Part shown: one piece after another, positions 49,726 through 56,637 of the stretch
Numbering within the stretch: position 1 is the stretch's first letter
How the letters are laid out: the number at the start of each line of letters is the position of its first letter
Assembly: GCA_012270585.1 (NCBI GenBank)
Contig: JAAXIB010000088.1
Span: 64,419 to 128,418 of the forward strand
DNA: 64,000 nt
DNA from: Nitrospirales bacterium
GTDB lineage: Bacteria; Nitrospirota; Nitrospiria; Nitrospirales; UBA8639
Reading direction: 5' to 3'
Position numbers and translations under genes: made by a program
Notes under the pieces: model-generated
Database searches by the model: none
What the model was told of the DNA's origin: nothing
Seen by the model: only the letters and a program-made list of their open reading frames with translations

Positions 49726-49854
49726 CGACTGCCCCGGAGTTTGAACGCCTGTATAGCATCAGAAGCGATGCCGAAGCAACAACGGCCACGATTCCCGGCT
49801 TGCACCGGAATGAACCGCCTTGATAAGGTTCGCATTCTTTCGGAGAAATTTACC

Positions 49855-50184
49855 ATGACGCACTATCACGACGTTGCCAAACTGGAAGACCTCGAACCCG
49901 GAACGTGCCTGTCGGTTGAAGGCGACAACGCTCCCGATGTGGCATTATTTAACGTGGATGGGGACATTCTGGCCCTGGATAATACGTGCCCTCACGCGGG
50001 AGGCCCGCTTGGGGAAGGAACGCTGGAAGGAGAGGTCGTCGAATGCCCATGGCACGGCTGGGAATTCAACGTGCGCACGGGACAATGCATGAAAAATCCC
50101 ATACAGGAGTGGGCTGTGCCCTGTTACCGGACACGCGTGGAAAACGGCATCATCCAGGTCGCGTTTCCGAGTGAAACCCCATGA
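49855..50184 (+). CDS. Rieske-type [2Fe-2S] ferredoxin (NirD-like)
   Basis: The 109 aa protein holds a single Rieske domain with both cluster motifs: NTCPHAGGPLGEG (C-x-H) and ECPWHGWEFNVRTGQ (C-x-x-H). Such stand-alone Rieske proteins act as electron carriers for oxygenases or as NirD-like subunits. No partner enzyme is encoded next to it. ATG 49855 follows GGAG at 9 nt spacing; the longer in-frame ATG at 49741 adds sequence with no family match. Its 3' end overlaps the convergent gene at 50150 by 35 bp, which is unusual. Confidence 0.88.
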   Translation: MTHYHDVAKLEDLEPGTCLSVEGDNAPDVALFNVDGDILALDNTCPHAGGPLGEGTLEGEVVECPWHGWEFNVRTGQCMKNPIQEWAVPCYRTRVENGIIQVAFPSETP

Positions 50185-50626
50185 GAGGCTCAGATATCTG
50201 GTCCTGATGCGGCAACGGCGGCAACTCATGAAACGGCATGAAGTGAACGGCGGCCAGAGAAATCACCCTGATGGTTTTATCCTTTAACGTGACCCGCCAG
50301 GCAAACTCCCGTTCAATCCATTCATTAAATCCTTTCTCACGAACCAGCATCCTGACCGCGTAGACACCGGGGCGTTCTTTGCCCACCTGCCACTCGCCTT
50401 GATGCAGGGGCGTTCCCTGCGCTTTCAACTCTGCGACGTACTTGTTGATCGCATCCTCCAACGTGGGGGCATTTCGAGCGGGATGGGAACGCACCAACTC
50501 CAAGGCTTCATACGCCTCGGGATCATCGGGAACATCGAGCGTTCCCCCCTGGGGACGGGAAAACACGAAACCCACGATGACCAGCGCGCCAAGCAGAACA
50601 AACCCGATCAGGCTCCGAACGTTCAT
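50150..50626 (-). CDS. Unknown membrane-anchored protein ending the cobalamin operon
   Basis: The 158 aa product has one N-terminal membrane segment (SLIGFVLLGALVIVGFVFS). A soluble domain of helices and strands follows (LEDAINKYVAELKAQGTPLH, YAVRMLVREKGFNEWIEREF and AWRVTLKDKTIRVISLAAVH). It probably faces the periplasm. I recognise no family. Its ATG overlaps the cobD stop by 4 bp (ATGA), so it is co-expressed with the cobalamin genes under the btuB riboswitch. Its tail overlaps the convergent Rieske gene. A role in corrinoid handling is only an inference from position. Confidence 0.65.
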   Translation of the reverse strand: MNVRSLIGFVLLGALVIVGFVFSRPQGGTLDVPDDPEAYEALELVRSHPARNAPTLEDAINKYVAELKAQGTPLHQGEWQVGKERPGVYAVRMLVREKGFNEWIEREFAWRVTLKDKTIRVISLAAVHFMPFHELPPLPHQDQISEPLMGFHSETRPG

Positions 50627-51735
50627 GGTTGCGCCTTCACCACGCGTTGCATTTGTTTCACCAATCGAGCATTTTCGTGTGACGTTTTCACGGCAAACCG
50701 AAGCATTCGCTCATGAAGCCCAGGGTAATTTGAACAGTCCCTGACCAGAAAACCGCGTTCCATCAACGTCGCCTGTACCTGACGATTCGTCAGCGATCCG
50801 GACAACTCTACCAGAAAAAAATTTGCAGACGAAGGATACACCCGGACCCCGGGTATCCGCTCAAGCGCCCGCCTGAAGACCTGACGTTCCTTTTGGAAAA
50901 ACAGCAACGTCCTTTTTCTGTAATCAGTGTCCTGCATACAGGCCAAGGCCGCTTCCTGGGCCAACGTATTCACCGACCAGGGGGGAAGCCGATTCCTGAT
51001 CGCCCGGAGCCTCTTTTCCGTCCCCACGGCATACCCGATCCGAAGGCCGGGAATCCCGTAGAACTTGGTAAAACTTCGCAGCACCAGCAACGAATCATCG
51101 CAAACGGCCCGTCGGATCACCGATTTTTCCTCGCAAAACTCCACGAACGTCTCATCCACGATCAGACATCCACCCCGTCGTTTGACGGACTTCAAAAGAC
51201 GATGGACGCTGTTTCGTGAGATACTCTGCCCGGTCGGGCTGTTCGGATTACACAGGAACACGGCATCAATCGGCAAACGGCCGGAACCGGAGGAAGGCGG
51301 TTGTTCCACTTGTTCCAGTACTTCGTAAACGGGCGGACGATAATCGTTTTCCGAGCGTGCCACGATACGCGTCACGCGAGCATGTGCCAGCGTCAACACC
51401 CGTTCATATTCGGAAAAGGTCGGACCAATGATCAACCCGTGCCGGATGTCCAAGGCGGCAGGAATGGCATAAATCAGTTCCACCGTTCCATTCCCCAGCA
51501 ACACGTTACACGGGGAAAGACCGTGCCGTTCGGCAATGGCATGGACTAAGGCCAGGCATTCGGGATCAGGATAATGCTGAACTTTGTTGATGGCGGTTTG
51601 CAAAACGCGTCGTGCGGCAAGAGGAACACCCAGAGGATTGATGCTGGCGCTGAAATCGCACAAATCCGATGGATCCCGGGACAAGAGCCGGGCGGCGTGG
51701 TACACGTTCCCGCCGTGGCTTACAGGCCGTTCCAC
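50623..51735 (-). CDS. cobD: Threonine-phosphate decarboxylase-like CobD
   Basis: CobD makes (R)-1-amino-2-propanol phosphate, the linker of the nucleotide loop. The ~370 aa PLP enzyme is of the histidinol-phosphate aminotransferase fold. Landmarks are HGGNVYHAARLL at the N-terminus, DFSASINPLGVP, NPNSPTGQSISRN, the PLP lysine in RSFTKFYGIPGLRIGY, and SSANFFLVEL. GTG 51735 is preferred because the HGG motif starts six residues later. A longer open frame upstream runs antisense-like through cbiB and is not protein-like. It overlaps cbiB by 16 bp and the next gene by 4 bp. Confidence 0.9.
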   Translation of the reverse strand: MERPVSHGGNVYHAARLLSRDPSDLCDFSASINPLGVPLAARRVLQTAINKVQHYPDPECLALVHAIAERHGLSPCNVLLGNGTVELIYAIPAALDIRHGLIIGPTFSEYERVLTLAHARVTRIVARSENDYRPPVYEVLEQVEQPPSSGSGRLPIDAVFLCNPNSPTGQSISRNSVHRLLKSVKRRGGCLIVDETFVEFCEEKSVIRRAVCDDSLLVLRSFTKFYGIPGLRIGYAVGTEKRLRAIRNRLPPWSVNTLAQEAALACMQDTDYRKRTLLFFQKERQVFRRALERIPGVRVYPSSANFFLVELSGSLTNRQVQATLMERGFLVRDCSNYPGLHERMLRFAVKTSHENARLVKQMQRVVKAQP

Positions 51736-52688
51736 AATGTTGCAAAGACCACGGCCAACACGATGGCTATCCCGAATGAAATCCACATCAATTCTATCGC
51801 CAAGGGAACGTGACGGGCTTGCGGTACATTTGCGGGATCGCCTATTTGCGGGCGTTCGATTTGAACGCCATTGTAGACGGTCGGCCCGCCCAACAGGATC
51901 CCCAATGCACCGGCCATCGCCGCCTCGGGATGGCCGCTGTTGGGACTGGCATGCTTGGCGCAATCCCGTCGATAGATCCTCCATGCATTCGCCACGGCGG
52001 CATGGCGAAAGTACGCCGACACCACCAGCAACCCCGCGCTCATCCTCGAAGGAATGAGATTGGCGAAATCATCGAGTTTGGCTGACGCCCATCCAATGTC
52101 ACGATACGATGCGTCCCGATGCCCGATCATTGAATCCAAGGTATTGACGGCTTTATAGGCTAACGCCAACGGCGGTCCACCAACGACAAGATAGAGCAAC
52201 GGCGCAATCACCCCATCGGACGTATTTTCGGCCATGCTCTCAATAGTCGCTCTAGAGATTTCGGTTTCCGTCAACCGTTCGGTATCCCGCCCGACCATGA
52301 ACGAAACGGCCTGACGGGCCTCCCGCAATGAGCCGGCGCAAAGACTGTGATACACCGCCCACGCGTGACTCGCCAAATCCTTGGCCGCCAACGTCGTGTA
52401 GCCCAGCACAATCCACAGAAGATGGCCAAACCATGGATGCACAAGAAACGCAAGTTTCAACGCGCCCCATGCCGCCAAAAAGCTCAGCCCCGGCACGAAC
52501 AGGGCAAGGAGGATACCGGCGATGCGCCGCATCGCACCGGAAGTGAACCGGTTTCTGATCACCGGTTCACACCGGTTGATGCACGCCCCCATCCACCTGA
52601 CCGGATGCGGCATCCACCGGGGATCTCCCAGAAACCCGTCAAGAGCACAAACAGCCAAAAGATTGACGGCGATCATACAGCCCACCAT
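51720..52688 (-). CDS. cbiB: Adenosylcobinamide-phosphate synthase CbiB
   Basis: CbiB, an inner-membrane protein (322 aa), joins the aminopropanol phosphate made by CobD to adenosylcobyric acid. The N-terminus (LLAVCALDGFLGDPRWMPHP, then VRWMG) is the family signature. AENTSDGVIAPLLYLVVGGP and AYKAVNTLDSMIGHRDASY are the conserved central loops. Several hydrophobic segments follow. Its ATG shares one base with the stop of the CWC protein gene (TGATG), and it overlaps cobD downstream. In many genomes this protein is annotated as CobD in the aerobic nomenclature. Confidence 0.94.
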   Translation of the reverse strand: MVGCMIAVNLLAVCALDGFLGDPRWMPHPVRWMGACINRCEPVIRNRFTSGAMRRIAGILLALFVPGLSFLAAWGALKLAFLVHPWFGHLLWIVLGYTTLAAKDLASHAWAVYHSLCAGSLREARQAVSFMVGRDTERLTETEISRATIESMAENTSDGVIAPLLYLVVGGPPLALAYKAVNTLDSMIGHRDASYRDIGWASAKLDDFANLIPSRMSAGLLVVSAYFRHAAVANAWRIYRRDCAKHASPNSGHPEAAMAGALGILLGGPTVYNGVQIERPQIGDPANVPQARHVPLAIELMWISFGIAIVLAVVFATLWNGL

Positions 52689-52882
52689 CAGCCCACGTTG
52701 AGATCAAGATCCCCCGCGCACAGGGCCTTCAAGCATGACGGGCACAGGCAATCCGCGAACCGTTCGGCAATGTCCGCGTAGAGGGCGTCAGAAACCGGCA
52801 CGTCGGCACACCAGCACCCGTACAGCCCGCACGTAAAGGCACAGCCGCATTGCCCGCACGTTTTCTCGAGATGGCGTTTCAC
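52688..52882 (-). CDS. Small cysteine-rich CWC-family protein
   Basis: This 64-residue protein holds ten cysteines: CGQCGC near the start, then FTCGLYGCWCADVP (the CWC signature), and CLCPSCLKALC near the end. This spacing suggests one or two zinc or iron-sulfur sites. CWC-family proteins have no established role. It begins with GTG 52882, three bases after the cobS stop, and its TGA overlaps the cbiB ATG. It is therefore tightly embedded between two membrane-bound cobalamin enzymes and must be co-translated with them. Confidence 0.75.
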   Translation of the reverse strand: MKRHLEKTCGQCGCAFTCGLYGCWCADVPVSDALYADIAERFADCLCPSCLKALCAGDLDLNVG

Positions 52883-52885
52883 AAA

Positions 52886-53650
52886 TCAGAAAACCACCAG
52901 CAACAGGAGCGGCGGCGCGGCGAACAGAAACAGGATTTCCGTGACTTCATTGATCGCGCCAAGCACGTCTCCCGTGATCCCGCCGAAAACCCGAGAGCAC
53001 AGAAACGCCATCGCCCGCGCCGAGATTGGAGTGAGACCCAACAACAACACGCCTGCGTGCCACCCGAGGGTGGCACAGACAAAAACTCCGGCCCAAACGG
53101 TGGCCCAGAGCACGTCACTCAACCGGATCTCGTTCAAAAAGTCGGAGGCAAGACCGCCCTCCGCCCGGGCATGCGAACTGCCGAACGTACTGACCACCAT
53201 GGCCCATCTCCCGAGCACCGGCATGCATAACAACAGACCCGTTCGCTCAGGAGAAGGCAGATGCAGGATGCCTGCGAAGCGCAACCCCAGTACCAGGACC
53301 AAGCCGGTCGCACCCAGGGCGCCGATGCTCCCGTCTTTCATCACCGCCAACCGCTCCGCAGGACTGCCCCTTTTGCCCAACCCGTCAATGGTATCGGCCA
53401 ATCCATCCTGGTGTAACCCTCCGGTCAGGACAACCAGGACGCACAGGATCAGCAGCGCCGTCACGTCCGTCGTCAGAATCATGCCGAATACAGCATCGCT
53501 GGCAACAAGTATTCCCCCGATAACCAAGCCAACCGCAGGGTACCATTGCATGGAGGACGCCAGTTCCCGCGGGGCAGGCTGAGCGGGCGATGACTTCCAA
53601 AGCGGAATGATCGTGAGAAAATGCCAAGCTAACAGGGAGGATTTGATCAT
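52886..53650 (-). CDS. cobS: Adenosylcobinamide-GDP ribazoletransferase (cobalamin synthase)
   Basis: CobS, an integral membrane protein (254 aa), joins adenosylcobinamide-GDP to alpha-ribazole (phosphate), the last assembly step. The family motif GGLHQDGLADTIDGLG lies at about residue 77, with LAVMKDGSIGALGATGLVLV next, and several transmembrane helices follow. The GDP-activated partner comes from CobU and the ribazole from CobT, both encoded upstream. It overlaps cobT by 4 bp (ATGA), and the CWC protein starts 3 bp later. Confidence 0.94.
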   Translation of the reverse strand: MIKSSLLAWHFLTIIPLWKSSPAQPAPRELASSMQWYPAVGLVIGGILVASDAVFGMILTTDVTALLILCVLVVLTGGLHQDGLADTIDGLGKRGSPAERLAVMKDGSIGALGATGLVLVLGLRFAGILHLPSPERTGLLLCMPVLGRWAMVVSTFGSSHARAEGGLASDFLNEIRLSDVLWATVWAGVFVCATLGWHAGVLLLGLTPISARAMAFLCSRVFGGITGDVLGAINEVTEILFLFAAPPLLLLVVF

Positions 53651-54738
53651 GGGCGTCCGGGCTCCGACTTATGTTCCGATAGCGCACCTGAAATCCGTGC
53701 TTCCTCAAACGTGGCCATTTCACCATAGATTTTCAAGGCGGCGTGAATGAGCGTGACGGCCAGGCAGGAGCCGGTCCCCTCGCCAAGCCGCATCCGCAAA
53801 TCCAACAACGGATCGAGCCCCAAGTGCTCAAGTACGATCCGGTGTCCGGGTTCCCGGGACAGGTGCGACGCGATGAGATAGTCCCGGCACCGGGGTTCCA
53901 GTGCCACGGCGACCAACGCACTCGCTCCGGTAATGAACCCATCCAGCACCACCGGCACCTGACAGGCCGCTGCCCCGAGCATCAGACCGGCCATCCCGCC
54001 GATTTCGAACCCACCAACCGTCGTCAAGACCTCGATGGCGTCGGAGGAAGACGGGTGATGTAGATCAAGTGCCCGCTCAATAACGGAAATTTTCCGCTTC
54101 AGGGTTTGATCATCGACACCGGTTCCCCGGCCCGTGACCTTTTCCACGCTTTGCCCAGTCAGCACCGACACGACGGCGGCACTCGTCGTCGAATTACCGA
54201 TGCCCATTTCCCCGACGGCAATCAGATTTTTCCCTTCCGCGCAAGCGAACTTTGCCAGGTTCATCCCGACCTGAACCGACTGCACCGCCTGCTCACGGGA
54301 CATCGCTGGTTCACGAAGGAAATTTTTCGTTCCATAGGCGATCTTGTGATCCAGGAGGCCGGCACATGCGCTGAGGTCCTCAGCCACTCCCATGTCCACC
54401 AAACGCAGGGATGCTTCGGCATGGCGAGCCAGGACGTTCACGGCGGCACCACCCTGGACGAAATTTTTCACCATCTGCGCAGTCACGGATTGCGGATACG
54501 CGCTCACCCCCTCGGCCGTCACGCCGTGGTCGGCCGCCAGCGTAAACACAACGGAGTCGAGACGGGGAGCGGAGGCATTACCGGTCATTGCACAATAGCG
54601 CGCGGCAATTTCCTCGAGCCTTCCCAGGCTGCCCACGGGTTTGGTGAGCGAATCGAGCCGGGCTTGCGCCCGCAGCCGAACAGCCTCGTCGGGAGACCTC
54701 AAGGCCGGGACAATCAGATCTATTCCGTCTTCGCTCAT
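53647..54738 (-). CDS. cobT: Nicotinate-nucleotide--dimethylbenzimidazole phosphoribosyltransferase
   Basis: CobT transfers ribose-phosphate from nicotinate mononucleotide to the lower-ligand base, giving alpha-ribazole phosphate. The 363 aa protein shows FTLAADHGVTAEGVSAYPQS, VGEMGIGNSTTSAAVVSVL and EVLTTVGGFEIGGMAG, and a Glu-containing C-terminal LRMGEGTGS-type loop (LRMRLGEGTGSCLAVTLI). No bluB or bzaA-type gene for the base itself is in the window. It follows cobU by 26 bp and overlaps cobS. Confidence 0.95.
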   Translation of the reverse strand: MSEDGIDLIVPALRSPDEAVRLRAQARLDSLTKPVGSLGRLEEIAARYCAMTGNASAPRLDSVVFTLAADHGVTAEGVSAYPQSVTAQMVKNFVQGGAAVNVLARHAEASLRLVDMGVAEDLSACAGLLDHKIAYGTKNFLREPAMSREQAVQSVQVGMNLAKFACAEGKNLIAVGEMGIGNSTTSAAVVSVLTGQSVEKVTGRGTGVDDQTLKRKISVIERALDLHHPSSSDAIEVLTTVGGFEIGGMAGLMLGAAACQVPVVLDGFITGASALVAVALEPRCRDYLIASHLSREPGHRIVLEHLGLDPLLDLRMRLGEGTGSCLAVTLIHAALKIYGEMATFEEARISGALSEHKSEPGRP

Positions 54739-54764
54739 GGTGCGGTTGACATCCGGTGATACCG

Positions 54765-55298
54765 TTACTTTAATTTCACGGGAAGTCCGCTCACGGAAAA
54801 ATACACGGCATCGGCTGCCGCGGCAACGCGTTGATTCATGACTCCCGCGAGGTCTCGAAATTGCCGTGTCACGGCGTCGCCCGGAACGATCCCCAGGCCC
54901 ACTTCATTACTCACCAACACCACCGTACCGGGAACCATTCGAGCCGATTGCATCAGCTCATTCGTATAGACAGGGATTTGAGACGCCTGAATCCCGCTCT
55001 CGAGAAGATTCGACAACCACAAGGTCAGGCAATCGACTACCACCGTCTTGTACAAGACACCTTTGCTCCTGAGCCAACCGCTCACGTCAATCGGAATTTC
55101 GTGGGTTTCCCAGGATGGGTCACGGTCCTGTCGATGCTTTCGAATGCGCGCGGCCATTTCCTCGTCACCGGGTTCTCCGGTCGCGACAAAGGCCCTGGGC
55201 AAGGCCTGTCCCGCCAACGTGAAGACCAGCCGGCTTTTCCCGGAACGTGCCCCCCCAAGCACGAGACACAGATGAGAAGAACCGTCACCGCCATTCAT
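54765..55298 (-). CDS. cobU: Adenosylcobinamide kinase / guanylyltransferase
   Basis: This bifunctional enzyme (177 aa) phosphorylates adenosylcobinamide and then transfers GMP to it. The P-loop is LVLGGARSGKSRLVF. The segment ATGEPGDEEMAARIRKHRQD contains the His expected to be guanylylated in the second step. VVDCLTLWLSNLL and VLVSNEVGLGIVPGD complete the family pattern. It sits 60 bp after the PduO-type gene and 26 bp before cobT in the riboswitch-controlled operon. Confidence 0.95.
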   Translation of the reverse strand: MNGGDGSSHLCLVLGGARSGKSRLVFTLAGQALPRAFVATGEPGDEEMAARIRKHRQDRDPSWETHEIPIDVSGWLRSKGVLYKTVVVDCLTLWLSNLLESGIQASQIPVYTNELMQSARMVPGTVVLVSNEVGLGIVPGDAVTRQFRDLAGVMNQRVAAAADAVYFSVSGLPVKLK

Positions 55299-55358
55299 AG
55301 GAAACGACGCGGGACGGAAGACACGTGAGCATCAGACGTGGAACGTTCATCACGAATC

Positions 55359-55940
55359 TCAGGTCTCCCGTTCCCACAAATACTCGGGTTCCCCTTGAGT
55401 TTTGGCGGTCCAGCGCGCCAACACGAACAGGGCATCACTCAACCGGTTCAAGAACCGGACAAGATCGGAGGGAACCTCTTCCTCACGAGACAAGGTCACA
55501 CAGAGACGTTCGGCCCGCCGGCAAACGGTTCGGGCCTGGTGCAAGAAACCGGACACTTTCCCGCCTCCCGGCAGAATAAATTCTTTTAGCGGCTCCAGGT
55601 CTTCCTGACAGGCATCAATGAGGCGTTCCAACCGGACCACGTGATCGGCCGTCACCACCGGCATATTCTTGAAGGTCTCTCCCGGAGCCGTAGCAAGGAG
55701 CCCCCCGACGTCGAACAACTTGTTTTGGAGCCACCGCAAGTGCTCTTCGAGTTTCTCCCTGGTCGCAACCGTCCGGGGGTGCTCGGCATTCAACGCTCTG
55801 GCAATGCCGATGACCGAATTCAGCTCATCGACCGTGCCATAGGCTTCCACGCGCAAGGAGTCCTTCCACACTTCCTGCCCGCCGGCGAGCCGGGTTTTCC
55901 CGGCATCGCCCGACCTGGTATAGACTTTACTGATCCGCAT
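55359..55940 (-). CDS. PduO-type ATP:cob(I)alamin adenosyltransferase
   Basis: The 193 aa protein is the PduO/MMAB type of adenosyltransferase, which makes the Co-C bond of adenosylcobalamin. The N-terminal ATP-binding motif is RISKVYTRSGDAGKTRLAGG, followed by RVEAYGTVDELNSVIGIARA. The helical bundle has LDACQEDLEPLKEFILPGGG, ARTVCRRAERL and FLNRLSDALFVLARW. A second, unrelated adenosyltransferase (CobO) is encoded 44 bp upstream. PduO enzymes often serve salvage or a specific client enzyme, while CobO serves synthesis. Confidence 0.94.
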   Translation of the reverse strand: MRISKVYTRSGDAGKTRLAGGQEVWKDSLRVEAYGTVDELNSVIGIARALNAEHPRTVATREKLEEHLRWLQNKLFDVGGLLATAPGETFKNMPVVTADHVVRLERLIDACQEDLEPLKEFILPGGGKVSGFLHQARTVCRRAERLCVTLSREEEVPSDLVRFLNRLSDALFVLARWTAKTQGEPEYLWERET

Positions 55941-55984
55941 GGAATACCGCTTTTGCTTCCGAACGTTCGCTCGGCCAGCAAAAG

Positions 55985-56584
55985 TTAAAATTCGATTCCC
56001 TTTTGGGCTTTGATACCTTTTCGAAAGGGATGTTTTAACATTTTCATTTCAGAGACAAGATCAGCGGCCTCCAGCAACTCCGGTTTGGCTCCCCGTCCGG
56101 TAATCACCACGTGCTGCATCACCGGCCTGTTTCGAAGGACGGCCAAGACTTCCGTCACGTCAACGTAATCATACTTCATGGCAATGTTCAATTCATCGAG
56201 GACAACCATGGCATAATCGGGGTTTTGCAGAAATTCCGCGGCTTTTCCCCAGGCTTCGCGGGTGACTTTCGTATCGCGTTCACGATCCTGGGTTTCCCAC
56301 GTATACCCTTCACCCAGGCGCAAAAACGTCACCAGATCTCCAAAGTCGCGCAAAGCCCGTTGTTCGGCCGTGTCAATCGCCCCTTTGATAAACTGCACCA
56401 CCGCTACCTTCATGCCGTGTCCGATACAACGCATGACCATGCCCAACGCCGCGGTGGTTTTCCCCTTCCCTGCGCCGGTGAACACGATCATAATGCCGCG
56501 CTCTTCCTTCGCAGCCTCGATGCGGCGATCGACCGAGGCTTTCACCCGCTGCATTTTCGCTTTATGGTCAGTCGATGCGTTCAT
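55985..56584 (-). CDS. cobO: CobO/BtuR-type cob(I)yrinic acid a,c-diamide adenosyltransferase
   Basis: The 199 aa protein is the CobA/CobO/BtuR type of adenosyltransferase, with the P-loop IVFTGAGKGKTTAALGMVMR, VAVVQFIKGAIDTAEQRALR, VVLDELNIAMKYDYVDVTEV, HVVITGRGAKPELLEAADLV and the C-terminal HPFRKGIKAQKGIEF. It adenosylates cob(I)alamin or its precursors. Positioned directly after btuB, it is probably the first enzyme met by imported corrinoids. It is separated from the receptor gene by 53 bp and from the PduO-type gene by 44 bp. Confidence 0.95.
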   Translation of the reverse strand: MNASTDHKAKMQRVKASVDRRIEAAKEERGIMIVFTGAGKGKTTAALGMVMRCIGHGMKVAVVQFIKGAIDTAEQRALRDFGDLVTFLRLGEGYTWETQDRERDTKVTREAWGKAAEFLQNPDYAMVVLDELNIAMKYDYVDVTEVLAVLRNRPVMQHVVITGRGAKPELLEAADLVSEMKMLKHPFRKGIKAQKGIEF

Positions 56585-56637
56585 AAAGGTTTCCCAAATC
56601 CTCCCTACATTCTGTCCTTGCGATGAGCAATGACATA

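Noticed and set aside
51736-51984. Upstream extension of cobD to 453 residues
   Set aside because: That part lies within cbiB in another frame and is Arg/Ser-rich. The CobD family starts near the HGG motif.
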